Numbered from the stretch's first letter, positions 30,360 to 39,647 are shown. The stretch: 64,000 nt of DNA from an uncultured Microbacterium sp. (GCF_947489255.1 NZ_CANLCY010000002.1:558001-622000); one strand, 5' to 3'. Numbers and translations are program-made. Notes: a model not told the origin generated them from the sequence alone.

Positions 30360-30980
30360 GTGACTGATCAAGAAGCCGCCCCGGCCACCGCGCCGACCGC
30401 ACCGCGTCGCGTCGTCGTCGCGGAAGACGAGTCGCTGATCCGCCTCGACATCGTCGAGATCCTCCGCGACAACGGCTTCGACGTCGTCGGCGAGGCGGGC
30501 GACGGCGAGACCGCCGTGCAGCTGGCCACCGAACTGCGCCCCGATCTGGTGATCATGGACGTCAAGATGCCGCAGCTCGACGGCATCAGCGCCGCCGAGA
30601 AGCTGAGCAAGAATCACATCGCCCCCGTGGTGCTGCTGACGGCCTTCAGTCAGAAGGAGCTCGTGGAGCGCGCCAGCGAGGCCGGCGCCCTGGCCTACGT
30701 CGTCAAGCCCTTCACGCCGAACGACCTGCTGCCCGCGATCGAGATCGCCCTGGCCCGCTACGAGCAGATCATCACGCTCGAGGCCGAGGTCGCCGACATG
30801 GTCGAGCGCTTCGAGACCCGCAAGCTGGTCGACCGCGCCAAGGGCCTGCTGAACGAGAAGATGGGCCTGAGCGAGCCCGAGGCCTTCCGCTGGATCCAGA
30901 AGGCGTCGATGGACCGCCGCCTCACCATGCAGGACGTCGCGAAGGCGATCATCGAGCAGCTGGCGCCCAAGAAGGGCTGA
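30360..30980 (+). CDS. pdtaR: ANTAR-domain response regulator (PdtaR-like)
   Basis: Two-component response regulator expected to bind RNA hairpins and control transcription termination when phosphorylated. 206 residues: a 16-residue Ala/Thr/Pro leader, a receiver domain with acidic pair ED at 22-23, phosphoacceptor Asp67 in VIMDVKMPQLDG and Lys in YVVKPF, then a coiled linker and a C-terminal ANTAR domain (about 145-200). Close in layout to M. tuberculosis Rv1626, which also lies between pykA and polA. The cognate sensor kinase is not in the window. Confidence 0.93.
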   Translation: MTDQEAAPATAPTAPRRVVVAEDESLIRLDIVEILRDNGFDVVGEAGDGETAVQLATELRPDLVIMDVKMPQLDGISAAEKLSKNHIAPVVLLTAFSQKELVERASEAGALAYVVKPFTPNDLLPAIEIALARYEQIITLEAEVADMVERFETRKLVDRAKGLLNEKMGLSEPEAFRWIQKASMDRRLTMQDVAKAIIEQLAPKKG

Positions 30981-30996
30981 CTCCCGCGCCTTTCGA

Positions 30997-31030
30997 GAAT
31001 GGATGCCACTTCGGTGGCATCCATTCTTTG
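30997..31030 (+). terminator. Intrinsic terminator of the ANTAR regulator gene
   Basis: Perfect 13-bp stem, GAATGGATGCCAC (30997-31009) with its inverse at 31014-31026, closed by a TTCG tetraloop and followed by TTTG. The stem carries the heptamer GGATGCC. Confidence 0.85.
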
Positions 31031-31041
31031 TTGGGGCCCGG

Positions 31042-31251
31042 ACCCTTCGACAGGCTCAGGGTCCTGCGTGCCAAGGTGGCTGAGGGTCCTGCGCGCCGAG
31101 GTGGCTGAGGGTCCTGCGGTGGAGGTGGCTGAGTTTGTCGAAGCCTCCGTGGGGCGCCGCGGGTCTCGGACCCTTCGACAGGCTCAGGGTCCTCCGCGCC
31201 GAGGTGGCTCAGGGTCCGGCGCTGGAGGTGGCTGAGCCTGTCGAAGCCACC
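31042..31251. repeat. REP-like array with TTCGACAGGCTCAGG motifs
   Basis: Two forward copies of ACCCTTCGACAGGCTCAGGG (31042-31062 and 31170-31190) each face a reverse copy (GCTGAGTTTGTCGAAGCC near 31128 and GCTGAGCCTGTCGAAGCC near 31231). Between them are five units of about 22-25 nt, of the type TCCTGCGCGCCGAGGTGGCTGAGGG. It fills the gap between the ANTAR regulator and the convergent thioesterase gene. The same motif recurs at 60500-60524. Confidence 0.8.
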
Positions 31252-31266
31252 GGACGCCCCGGGGCG

Positions 31267-31701
31267 TCAGGCGCGCGGGGCGTCCTTGATCATGTTCGTG
31301 ATGCGGATGGTCGAGCAACGGCGGCCCTGCTCGTCGGAGACCGCGATCTCGTGCACGGTGAGGGAACGCCCCAGGTGGATCGGGGTGCAGACACCCGTGA
31401 CGACCCCCGAGGTGGCCGACCGCGTGTGCGTGGCGTTGATGTCGATGCCGACGGCGAGCTTGCCCGACCCGGCGTACAGATTCGCCGCCATCGAACCGAG
31501 CGATTCGCCGAGCACGACGTAGGCGCCGCCGTGCAGCAGACCGACGGGTTGGGTGTTGCCCTCGACCGGCATGGTCGCCACGCAGCGCTCGACCGTGAAC
31601 TCGACCCACTCGATGCCCATCTTCTCGGCGAGGGCGCCCATGCCGCGCTCCTTCGCCCAGTCGAGGCCGGAAGTGGTGTCGGGAGTCGTGGAGCTGCTCA
31701 T
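31267..31701 (-). CDS. Hotdog-fold thioesterase (PaaI-like)
   Basis: Predicted acyl-CoA thioesterase of 144 residues, single hotdog domain. The motif GLLHGGAYVVLGESLGS (about residues 55-71) includes the conserved His and the general-base acidic residue of the PaaI/4HBT group. The substrate cannot be told from sequence. It is the only - strand gene left of the dif site and faces the ANTAR gene across the repeat array. Start ATG at 31701 is the first Met in frame after a gap of 81 nt from polA. Confidence 0.88.
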   Translation of the reverse strand: MSSSTTPDTTSGLDWAKERGMGALAEKMGIEWVEFTVERCVATMPVEGNTQPVGLLHGGAYVVLGESLGSMAANLYAGSGKLAVGIDINATHTRSATSGVVTGVCTPIHLGRSLTVHEIAVSDEQGRRCSTIRITNMIKDAPRA

Positions 31702-31770
31702 CGTCGCCTTCGTCGTGCCGTGCGGGCGGCCGTGATCGGGCCGGGCCGGGGGAGTGTCCGTGGTTCTCGT

Positions 31771-31776
31771 TACGCT
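31771..31776 (+). promoter_or_regulatory. -10 element of polA (leaderless)
   Basis: TACGCT ends 6 nt before the polA GTG. The intervening GGGGGA could mimic a Shine-Dalgarno sequence but is too close to the start. Confidence 0.5.
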
Positions 31777-31782
31777 GGGGGA

Positions 31783-34419
31783 GTGACGGATGCCGAAAAG
31801 CCTACTCTCCTCGTCGTCGACGGCCACTCGCTGGCCTATCGGGCGTTCTACGCCCTGCCGGTCGACAACTTCTCGACGAAAGACGGTCAGCACACCAATG
31901 GCATTTACGGCTTCCTGTCGATGTTCGTCAACCTGGTGAAGGCCGAGAAGCCGACCCACCTCGCGGTCGCGTTCGACACCTCGCGGCAATCGTTCCGCAC
32001 CCGGGAGTACACCGAGTACAAGGCCAACCGCAGCGAGTCGCCGGCCGAGTTCAAGGGGCAGATCCCCCTCCTGCAGGACTGCCTCGCCGCCATGGGCGTC
32101 CCGGTGCTGAAGAAGGAGGACTTCGAGGCCGATGACATCCTGGCCACCCTCGCCACGCAGGGGGAGGAGCAGGGCTTCTCGGTTCTGGTCTGCTCCGGCG
32201 ATCGCGACACCATCCAGCTCGTGACCGACGACATCACGCTGCTGTATCCCAACGTGCAGGGGGTCTCGCAGCTCAAGCGCTACGACACCGACGCGGTGAT
32301 CGAGAAGTACGGGCTGCCCCCGGCGCAGTATCCCGAGATCGCGGCCCTCGTCGGCGAGACGAGCGACAACCTGCCCGGCGTGCCGAAGGTCGGCGAGAAG
32401 ACCGCGGTCAAGTGGCTCACCCAGTGGGGCTCGCTCGAGGCGCTCCTCGACAACGCCGACAAGATCACCGGCGTCGTCGGCAACAACCTGCGCGAGCACC
32501 TCGACGCCGTCAAGCGCAACCGCGCGCTGAACCGCCTGCTGCGCGACGTCGAGCTCCCGGTCGGTCCGAAAGACCTCGCGGTCCAGCCGCTCGACGCCCA
32601 GGCCGTCCGCGACATCTTCGCCCGTCTGGAGTTCCGCACGCTGCTGCCGCGCGTCTTCGATGCGCTCGGCGGAGAGGGCGGCATCGTCGAAGAGGCGCGG
32701 CCGACTGCGACCGCTCCGACGCCCGCACGCCTGGAACCCGACGCCCTCGCCGCCTGGGCGGCTGACGCGAAGGGCGAGGTGGGGGTGACCCTCAGCCTCT
32801 CCGGCACCACGCCCACGGCGATCGGCCTCGCGTCGGGCGACGCGGCCGTCGAGGCCGAGTGGAGCCCGGCGGTCCGCGACGCACTGGCGCCGTGGCTGGC
32901 ATCCGATGCCCCCAAGGTATTCTCCGACGCCAAACCCCAGATCAAGGCCCTGGCCCGCGAGGGGGTCTCGGTGGGCGGCGTGGCGTTCGACGTGCTGCTG
33001 GCCGGATGGCTCGTGCGTCCGAGCTTCCCCGACAAGACGCTCGCCGACCTCGTGGAGCGCGAGCTCGACGAGAAGCTCCCGGTCGCCGATCCCACCCAGC
33101 TCGTGCCCGAGACGGAAGGCGCCACCCCCGGACAGTTGTCGTGGTTCACCCGCCGGGTCGCCGCTGCGCAGCGCGCCACCATGCCCGAGAAGGTCGCGAG
33201 CGTTCTCGACGACATCGAGCTGCCGACGCTGACGGCGCTGGCCGACATGGAGCTCGCCGGCGTCGCCGTGTCGCACGAGAAGCTGTCGAGCTTCTCGGCC
33301 GAGCTCGGTGCGCGCGCCGACGCGCTCGCGCGCGACGCGTACGCGGCGATCGGTCACGAGGTGAACCTCGGCTCGCCGAAGCAGTTGCAGGAGGTGCTCT
33401 TCGACGAGCTCCAGCTGCCCAAGACCCGCAAGACCAAGAGCGGTTACACCACGGATGCCGCGGCTCTCGCCGACCTCCAGGAGAGCGCCCCGCACCCCTT
33501 CCTCGACCTGCTGCTGCGCCACCGCGAAGCGACGAAACTCAAGCAGATCATCGACGCCCTCGACACCGCGACCGGCGCCGACGGACGCATCCACACCACG
33601 TACGTGCAGACAGGCAGCCAGACCGGTCGCCTGTCGAGCACCGACCCCAACCTGCAGAACATCCCGATCCGCACCGAGGAGAGCCGTCGTATCCGCGCGG
33701 CCTTCGAGGTGGGCGAGGGATACGAGACGCTGCTCACGGCTGACTACTCGCAGATCGAGATGCGCATCATGGCGCACCTCTCGGGAGACCCAGGACTCAT
33801 CGAGGCGTTCAACTCGGGCGAAGACCTGCACCGCTTCGTGGGTGCGCGCGTCTTCGGCGTCGAGCCCGAAGACGTGACGCCCGCGATGCGCACCAAGGTG
33901 AAGGCGATGTCGTACGGCCTCGTCTACGGCCTCTCGGCCTTCGGCCTCTCGAAGCAGCTGCGTATCGAGCAGTCCGAGGCCAAGAAGCTCATGCTCGAGT
34001 ACTTCGCGCGCTTCGGCGCGGTGCGCGACTACCTGCGCGGTTCGGTGGAGCAGGCCCGTCAAGACGGCTACACCGAGACGATCTTCGGGCGCCGACGGCC
34101 GTTCCCCGACCTCACGAGCATGAACCGCGTCCTGCGCGAGAACGCCGAGCGCGCCGCACTCAACGCCCCCATCCAGGGCAGCGCGGCCGACATCATGAAG
34201 GTGGCGCTGTTCCGCATCCGCGAGGAGCTGGCATCCGAGGGTCTGCGCTCGCGCGTGCTGCTGCAGATCCACGACGAACTCGTCGTCGAGGTGGCGGCGG
34301 GGGAGTGGGATGCCGTGGAGGCGATCGTGCGCGCGCGCATGGCCGACGCCGCCGAGCTCTCGGTGCCTCTCGACGTGCAGATCGGTCGCGGAGGCGACTG
34401 GGACGAAGCGGGACACTGA
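31783..34419 (+). CDS. polA: DNA polymerase I
   Basis: Repair and lagging-strand polymerase, 878 residues. The N-terminal 5'-3' exonuclease (FEN) domain covers about 1-295 (VVDGHSLAYRAFYALP, SGDRDTIQLV). The central 3'-5' exonuclease-like domain (about 315-475) lacks the DxE motif: the expected FDTET position reads GVTLSLSG, so proofreading is probably absent, as in other actinobacteria. The polymerase domain has motif A (DYSQIEMRIMAHLSGD), motif B (RTKVKAMSYGLVYG) and motif C (LLQIHDELVVEV). GTG start at 31783. Confidence 0.97.
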   Translation: MTDAEKPTLLVVDGHSLAYRAFYALPVDNFSTKDGQHTNGIYGFLSMFVNLVKAEKPTHLAVAFDTSRQSFRTREYTEYKANRSESPAEFKGQIPLLQDCLAAMGVPVLKKEDFEADDILATLATQGEEQGFSVLVCSGDRDTIQLVTDDITLLYPNVQGVSQLKRYDTDAVIEKYGLPPAQYPEIAALVGETSDNLPGVPKVGEKTAVKWLTQWGSLEALLDNADKITGVVGNNLREHLDAVKRNRALNRLLRDVELPVGPKDLAVQPLDAQAVRDIFARLEFRTLLPRVFDALGGEGGIVEEARPTATAPTPARLEPDALAAWAADAKGEVGVTLSLSGTTPTAIGLASGDAAVEAEWSPAVRDALAPWLASDAPKVFSDAKPQIKALAREGVSVGGVAFDVLLAGWLVRPSFPDKTLADLVERELDEKLPVADPTQLVPETEGATPGQLSWFTRRVAAAQRATMPEKVASVLDDIELPTLTALADMELAGVAVSHEKLSSFSAELGARADALARDAYAAIGHEVNLGSPKQLQEVLFDELQLPKTRKTKSGYTTDAAALADLQESAPHPFLDLLLRHREATKLKQIIDALDTATGADGRIHTTYVQTGSQTGRLSSTDPNLQNIPIRTEESRRIRAAFEVGEGYETLLTADYSQIEMRIMAHLSGDPGLIEAFNSGEDLHRFVGARVFGVEPEDVTPAMRTKVKAMSYGLVYGLSAFGLSKQLRIEQSEAKKLMLEYFARFGAVRDYLRGSVEQARQDGYTETIFGRRRPFPDLTSMNRVLRENAERAALNAPIQGSAADIMKVALFRIREELASEGLRSRVLLQIHDELVVEVAAGEWDAVEAIVRARMADAAELSVPLDVQIGRGGDWDEAGH

Positions 34420-34498
34420 GTCCGGCACGGACCGGTCCTCCCCAGGCCGACGAATGCACAGCCGGAGGGGACGGGGTGCGCCGTCGTCGCAGCTTCCC

Positions 34499-34504
34499 TA
34501 GGCT
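34499..34504 (+). promoter_or_regulatory. -10 element of DUF885 gene (leaderless)
   Basis: TAGGCT ends 6 nt before ATG 34511. GGAGG abuts the ATG directly and cannot act as a normally spaced ribosome-binding site. Confidence 0.5.
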
Positions 34505-34510
34505 CGGAGG

Positions 34511-36187
34511 ATGACAGACGCACACCGCACCCCCACGCCGATCGACACGATCGCCGACGCGTGGGTGGACACCCTGGCCGAGCGGGAGCCGACGCTCGCC
34601 ACCTACATCGGCCGGTTCGAGCACAACGGCCGCTTCGGCGACTACAGCCCCGAAGGCGCGGAGGCCCTCTTCGCCGACGCACGCGCCACGCGGGCCGCGC
34701 TCGCGGGCGCGGAGCCGGTCGACGCGATCGACGCCGTCACGAAGATGGATCTTCTGCGCGAGCTCGACCTGATGGTGGAGTTCCACGAGGCGAACGTGCA
34801 CCTGCGCGATCTCAACGTCATCGCCTCACCGGCGCAGGACATCCGCTCCACCTTCGATCTCATGCCGACCGCCACGGTCGACGACTGGTCCACGATCTCG
34901 GAGCGCATGAAGGCCCTCCCCGGGGCGATCGACGGCTACGTCGCAACGCTGCGTCGCGGTATCGCGCAGGGCGTCGTCCCGGCGCGCCGACAGGTCATCG
35001 AGGTCGTGACGCAGATCGCCCGCTACACCTCCGACACGGGCTTCTTCGCCGAGTTCGTCGGCGAGGCCGCTCCCGAAGAGGGTCAGCTGCCGGCATCCCT
35101 CGCTCGCGACCTCGCGCAGAATTCCAACGCGGCGCGCGTCGCCTACGACGCCCTCGCCTCGTTCCTGTCGAGTGAACTGGCTCCGGCGGCGGGAGAGGTC
35201 GACGCGGTGGGCCGGGAGGTCTACGCCCTGCACTCCCGACGGTTCCTGGGCGCGGAGATCGACCTCGACGAGACGTACGAGTGGGGCGTCGAGGAGCTCG
35301 CGCGCATGGTCGCGGAGCAGGAGGCGATCGCGAACGAGATCCTCCCCGGCGCGAGCGTCGAAGAGGCCGTGGCCTTCCTCGAGAAGGACGAGTCGCGAAA
35401 GCTCCGCGGTACCGCCGCCCTTCAGGAGTGGATGCAGCGCACGAGCGACAGGGCCGTGGAAGAACTCGGCCGCACGCACTTCGACATCGCCGAGCCCATC
35501 CGTCGCCTCGAGTGCATGATCGCCCCGACCAACGAAGGCGGGATCTACTACACCGGCCCGACCGACGACTTCTCCCGTCCCGGTCGTATGTGGTGGTCGG
35601 TGCCCGAGGGCGTCGACACCTTCGACACCTGGCGCGAGCTCACGACCGTGTACCACGAGGGCGTTCCGGGCCACCACCTGCAGATCGCGCAGGCGGTGCA
35701 CAACCGTGCCGAGCTCAACTCCTGGCGACGTCTGCTCGCGGGCACGAGCGGTCACGCCGAAGGCTGGGCCCTGTACGCCGAGCGGCTGATGGAGCAGCTG
35801 GGCTACCTCGACGACCCCGCCGACCGCCTCGGCATGCTCGACGGGCAGCGCATGCGGGCGGCGCGTGTGGTGCTCGATATCGGCGTGCACCTGCAGAAGC
35901 CGCGCCTCGACGGCGCCGGCACCTGGGACCACGACTACGCCCTCGCATTCATGCTGAAGAACGTCAACATGAGCGAGGAGTTCGTGCGCTTCGAGGTCAA
36001 CCGCTACCTCGGATGGCCTGGGCAGGCGCCGTCGTACAAGGTCGGTCAGCGCATCTGGGAGCAGGTGCGCGCCGAGGAGCAGGAACGCCGCGGAGCGGAT
36101 TTCTCGATGAAGCAGTTCCACACGCGCGCCCTCGACATCGGCGGCGTCGGGCTCGACACTCTGCGCGCGGCTCTCGCATCCGCCTGA
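34511..36187 (+). CDS. DUF885 family protein, predicted metallopeptidase-like
   Basis: A 558-residue cytoplasmic protein without signal peptide. It matches the layout of the DUF885 family: a helical N-terminal half and a C-terminal region with YHEGVPGHHLQIAQ (about residues 381-394) followed by SGHAEGWALYAERLM. Its His/Glu pattern (HEGVPGHH, then HAEGW) resembles gluzincin metal sites in M32- and M2-like carboxypeptidases. Substrate unknown; peptidase activity is inferred. Confidence 0.85.
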   Translation: MTDAHRTPTPIDTIADAWVDTLAEREPTLATYIGRFEHNGRFGDYSPEGAEALFADARATRAALAGAEPVDAIDAVTKMDLLRELDLMVEFHEANVHLRDLNVIASPAQDIRSTFDLMPTATVDDWSTISERMKALPGAIDGYVATLRRGIAQGVVPARRQVIEVVTQIARYTSDTGFFAEFVGEAAPEEGQLPASLARDLAQNSNAARVAYDALASFLSSELAPAAGEVDAVGREVYALHSRRFLGAEIDLDETYEWGVEELARMVAEQEAIANEILPGASVEEAVAFLEKDESRKLRGTAALQEWMQRTSDRAVEELGRTHFDIAEPIRRLECMIAPTNEGGIYYTGPTDDFSRPGRMWWSVPEGVDTFDTWRELTTVYHEGVPGHHLQIAQAVHNRAELNSWRRLLAGTSGHAEGWALYAERLMEQLGYLDDPADRLGMLDGQRMRAARVVLDIGVHLQKPRLDGAGTWDHDYALAFMLKNVNMSEEFVRFEVNRYLGWPGQAPSYKVGQRIWEQVRAEEQERRGADFSMKQFHTRALDIGGVGLDTLRAALASA

Positions 36188-36293
36188 GTCCGGCGGGCGT
36201 CCGGCCCGGGGTGCCTCTCGTCAGGCGGTGAGGCACTCCGGGCGGATCGCGCCGGTGCGTGGATCGTGGATCGGGGAATACCCGGCGGTCGCG

Positions 36294-36299
36294 TAAAGT
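36294..36299 (+). promoter_or_regulatory. -10 element of LLM oxidoreductase gene
   Basis: TAAAGT lies 27 nt before ATG 36327; AAGGAG sits between them as a ribosome-binding site. Confidence 0.45.
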
Positions 36300-36326
36300 T
36301 CATTCATCCGAATGCAAGGAGACCCC

Positions 36327-37379
36327 ATGGACGTTCGCCCTCTCGAGCTCGGCCTCGACACCTTCGGAGACATCTCGCGCGGCCCCGACGGGTCGCTGCT
36401 GTCCGACGCTCAGACCATCCGCAACGTCGTCGATCAGGCGGTGCTCGCCGACCAGGTGGGCGTGTCTTTCTTCGGGGTGGGGGAGCACCACCGCAAGGAC
36501 TTCGCCGTGACGAGCCCGGAGATCGTCCTCGCCGCGGCGGCCGCGCGCACCGAGAACATCCACCTCGGCACGGCCGTCACGGTCCTCTCCAGCGACGACC
36601 CCGTGCGCGTGTACGAGCGCTTCGCGACCCTCGACGCCGTCTCCAACGGGCGCGCCGAGGTGATCCTGGGGCGGGGCTCGTTCATCGAGTCGTTCCCCCT
36701 GTTCGGCTACGACCTCGCCGACTACGAGGTGCTGTTCGAGGAGAAGCTCGAGCTCTTCTCCCTCCTCCTGCAGGAGAAGCCGGTCACCTGGTCGGGACGC
36801 ACGCGCGCCGCGCTGCAGGACGCCGACGTGTACCCGAAGACCGAGAACGGCCTGAAGGCCTGGGTGGGGGTCGGGGGTTCGCCAGAGTCGGTCGTGCGCA
36901 CGGCCCGCTACGGCTACGGCCTCGTCCTCGCGATCATCGGGGGCTCGGCGGCGCGGTTCCGGCCCTACGCCGATCTCTACCGCCGGTCACTCGATGAGCT
37001 CGGCAAGCCCCAGATGCCCATCTCGGTGCATTCGCCGGGGCACATCGCAGCGACCGACGAGCAGGCGTGGGAAGAGGCGTACGAGGGCGTCGCGGAGCTG
37101 AACAACACGATCGGACGCGAGCGCGGCTGGCCGGAGTACAACCGCTTGCGGTTCCAGCACGACGTCGGCCCCGAAGGATCGATGTACGTGGGGTCGCCCG
37201 AGACGGTCGCGCGCAAGATCGCGGCCACCGTGCGCGCGCTGGGTAACAGCCGTTTCCAGCTCAAGATGGCCAGCGGTTCGATCTCGCACGATCACCTGCT
37301 GAGCAGCATCGAGCTCTACGGCACGCAGGTCCTGCCCCTCGTGCACGACATGCTCGCCGACGCCCCCGTCTCGCGGTGA
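36327..37379 (+). CDS. LLM-class flavin-dependent oxidoreductase
   Basis: Predicted F420- or FMN-dependent oxidoreductase of the luciferase-like fold, 350 residues. The N-terminal strand ELGLDTFGDIS, the segment FFGVGEHHRKDFAVTSPEI and the loop GTAVTVLSSDDPVRVYE fit the luciferase-like monooxygenase family. ATG 36327 is chosen over ATG 36312 because AAGGAG is correctly spaced before it. Its stop overlaps the MFS transporter start (GTGA), so enzyme and transporter are probably co-expressed; the substrate is unknown. Confidence 0.9.
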   Translation: MDVRPLELGLDTFGDISRGPDGSLLSDAQTIRNVVDQAVLADQVGVSFFGVGEHHRKDFAVTSPEIVLAAAAARTENIHLGTAVTVLSSDDPVRVYERFATLDAVSNGRAEVILGRGSFIESFPLFGYDLADYEVLFEEKLELFSLLLQEKPVTWSGRTRAALQDADVYPKTENGLKAWVGVGGSPESVVRTARYGYGLVLAIIGGSAARFRPYADLYRRSLDELGKPQMPISVHSPGHIAATDEQAWEEAYEGVAELNNTIGRERGWPEYNRLRFQHDVGPEGSMYVGSPETVARKIAATVRALGNSRFQLKMASGSISHDHLLSSIELYGTQVLPLVHDMLADAPVSR

Positions 37380-38710
37380 CCACGACCACCGACACCATCC
37401 GGGTGTCCGAACGCCTCGACGCCCTGCCCTTCACCCGGCGGCACGCGAAGATCCTGGGCGGATCGGGCCTGGGGTGGGCCCTGGACGCCATGGACGTCGG
37501 GCTCATCTCGTTCGTCATCGCCGCACTCAGCGTGCAGTGGCAACTCGCTCCGACGCAGGCCTCGTGGATCGCCTCGGCGGGCTTCGCCGGGATGGCGATC
37601 GGGGCGAGCCTGGGCGGTCTGCTCGCCGACCGCTTCGGTCGCCGCCACGTCTTCGCCCTGACCCTGCTGGTCTACGGCGTGGCCACCGGGGCGAGTGCGC
37701 TCGTCGGCGGGCTCGCGGCCCTTCTGGTGCTGCGCTTCATCGTCGGCCTGGGGCTCGGGGCGGAGCTGCCGGTGGCTTCGACCTACGTCAGCGAGTTCGC
37801 CCCGGCACGCATGCGTGGGCGCCTCATCGTCTTCCTCGAGGCGTTCTGGGCGGTCGGCTGGACCGCTGCCGCGGTGATCGGCTATCTCGTGGTGCCGGCG
37901 TCCGCCGACGGCTGGCGGTGGGCCTTCGCGCTCGGCGCGATCCCCGCGGTCTACGCGCTGCTCGTGCGCTGGGGACTGCCTGAGTCGCCGCGCTGGCTCG
38001 CGTCGCGCGGACGCAACCCCGAGGCCGCGGCGATCGTACGCGACCTCGAGGCCGCCGCCGGACGGGTCTCGCTCGAGCCGTCGAGCGAGGGAGTCGCGGC
38101 ATCCATTCCCGCTCCGCGGCCCCGCATCCGCGCCCTCTGGGCCCCCGCGCTGCGCGCACGCACGGCGAGCCTGTGGGTGCTGTGGTTCTGCGTGAACTTC
38201 TCGTACTATGGGGCGTTCATCTGGATCCCCACGATCCTCGTCTCGCAGGGCTACGACCTCGTGCGCTCGTTCGGTTTCACCCTCGTGATCACGCTGGCCC
38301 AGCTGCCGGGATACGCCGCGGCGGCGTGGCTGATCGAGGCCTGGGGGCGACGCGCGACGCTCGCGACGTTCCTCGCCGGTTCGGCCGTCTCGGCGGTGCT
38401 GTTCGGCACGGCTTCGGGCGAGGTCGCGGTGATCGCCGCGGGAATGGCCCTGTCGTTCTTCAACCTGGGCGCGTGGGGCGCGCTGTACGCCGCCACCCCC
38501 GAGACCTATCCGACGGCACTGCGGGCGACGGGCGCGGGATGGGCGGCCGGGGTCGGGCGCATCGCCTCCATCCTCGCTCCGCTCGCCGTGCCGCCCCTGC
38601 TCGGATTCGGGGGAGCGCCCCTTCTCTTCGTCGTGTTCGCGGCGTTCTTCGCGATCGCCGTCGTGGCCGCCCTGTTCCTGCGCGAGCAGCGCGGGCGCGC
38701 GCTTTCCTGA
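37376..38710 (+). CDS. MFS transporter
   Basis: Integral membrane transporter of 444 residues with about 12 hydrophobic segments. Signature loops are GGLLADRFGRRH between TM2 and TM3, and LPESPRWLASRGR after TM6, as in the sugar/aromatic-acid:proton symporter branches of the major facilitator superfamily. The central loop (about 225-255) is Arg/Pro-rich. Coupling to the LLM oxidoreductase upstream suggests uptake of that enzyme's substrate; this is inference. Confidence 0.92.
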   Translation: MTTTTDTIRVSERLDALPFTRRHAKILGGSGLGWALDAMDVGLISFVIAALSVQWQLAPTQASWIASAGFAGMAIGASLGGLLADRFGRRHVFALTLLVYGVATGASALVGGLAALLVLRFIVGLGLGAELPVASTYVSEFAPARMRGRLIVFLEAFWAVGWTAAAVIGYLVVPASADGWRWAFALGAIPAVYALLVRWGLPESPRWLASRGRNPEAAAIVRDLEAAAGRVSLEPSSEGVAASIPAPRPRIRALWAPALRARTASLWVLWFCVNFSYYGAFIWIPTILVSQGYDLVRSFGFTLVITLAQLPGYAAAAWLIEAWGRRATLATFLAGSAVSAVLFGTASGEVAVIAAGMALSFFNLGAWGALYAATPETYPTALRATGAGWAAGVGRIASILAPLAVPPLLGFGGAPLLFVVFAAFFAIAVVAALFLREQRGRALS

Positions 38711-38757
38711 CCCGCGCGCACCGGCTCACTCCGCCTGGGCCGCACCCGCACACCACG

Positions 38758-38817
38758 TCGAGCGTCCAAGACACGCCGTTTCACGCGACAACGGAACGGT
38801 GTGTCTTGGACACTCGA
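38758..38817. repeat. Long intergenic stem-loop between MFS and SGNH genes
   Basis: 23-nt arms (38758-38780 and 38795-38817), starting TCGAGCGTCCAAGACACG, pair with two mismatches around a 14-nt loop. It lies 47 nt after the MFS stop and may be a terminator. Confidence 0.7.
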
Positions 38818-38864
38818 CATGCCAGAGCGGTGCGCGAGACGGCGGCTGAGCGCGCTGGCGCGCG

Positions 38865-38870
38865 TAGGCT
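38865..38870 (+). promoter_or_regulatory. -10 element of SGNH hydrolase gene (leaderless)
   Basis: TAGGCT ends 6 nt before ATG 38877. Confidence 0.5.
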
Positions 38871-38876
38871 CGGGGG

Positions 38877-39647
38877 ATGGCATCCGTGCGCTACGTCGCG
38901 ATCGGCGACTCGTTCACCGAAGGGGTCGGCGACGAACTGCCCGACGGAACCGTTCGAGGGTGGGCCGATCTCGCCGCACAAGGGTGGGCGGATGCCGCGG
39001 GGGAGCCGGTCCAGTACGCGAACCTGGCGATCCGCGGCAAGCTCATCGAGCCGATCGTCGCCCAGCAGCTCGAACCGGCGCTCGCACTGAAGCCGACGCA
39101 CCTGTCGTTCAATGGCGGCGGGAACGACATGCTCCGGCCGCGGACGGGTATCGGGCGCATCGTGGACCTGTTCGATCACGTCGTGCGGCGCTGCGACGAG
39201 GAGGGCGTGCAGCTCATCGTGCTGTCCGGGGCCAACCCGTCGGCGGGTCTTCCGCTCGGCGCGCTCATCGAGGCCCGCGGCGACCGCCTGTCTCACGCGG
39301 TCGAGAAGCGCCTCGAGAAGCGCCTCGACGTGATCACCGCTTACAACTGGTTCGACCGCGAGTTGGCGGGCGGGGAGTTCTGGTCGGTGGACCGTCTGCA
39401 CATGAACGCCCGGGGCCATCATCGGGTCGCCGCCCGCGTGATCGAGTCCGTCGGTCTCACGCCGCCAGGGGAGTGGTGGCACCTGCGGGAGATCCCCGAG
39501 GTCGAGCGGCTGAAGGGCTCGGCCTACTATCGCGAGCACGTGGGGCCGTGGGTCCGTCGGCGCCTCAGTCGCACCTCCTCGGGCGACGGGCGTGAACCGA
39601 AGTTCGGCGGCGGGTGGGTCACGCTCGAACCGGTCTTCGGACGGTGA
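38877..39647 (+). CDS. SGNH/GDSL hydrolase
   Basis: Predicted esterase or lipase-like hydrolase, 256 residues. Block I is AIGDSFTEGVGD with catalytic Ser12; block III is NGGGNDML with the Asn; block V is DRLHMNARGHHRV with catalytic Asp and His (about residues 172-184). There is no signal peptide, so it is probably cytoplasmic. The C-terminal 50 residues (WWHLREIPEVERLKG onward) are a basic extension typical of actinobacterial members. Substrate unknown. Confidence 0.92.
   Translation: MASVRYVAIGDSFTEGVGDELPDGTVRGWADLAAQGWADAAGEPVQYANLAIRGKLIEPIVAQQLEPALALKPTHLSFNGGGNDMLRPRTGIGRIVDLFDHVVRRCDEEGVQLIVLSGANPSAGLPLGALIEARGDRLSHAVEKRLEKRLDVITAYNWFDRELAGGEFWSVDRLHMNARGHHRVAARVIESVGLTPPGEWWHLREIPEVERLKGSAYYREHVGPWVRRRLSRTSSGDGREPKFGGGWVTLEPVFGR

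Noticed and set aside
31042..31251. Regularly spaced short repeats as a CRISPR array
   Set aside because: Units are adjoining and degenerate with no unique spacers, and no cas genes are nearby; a REP-like array fits better.
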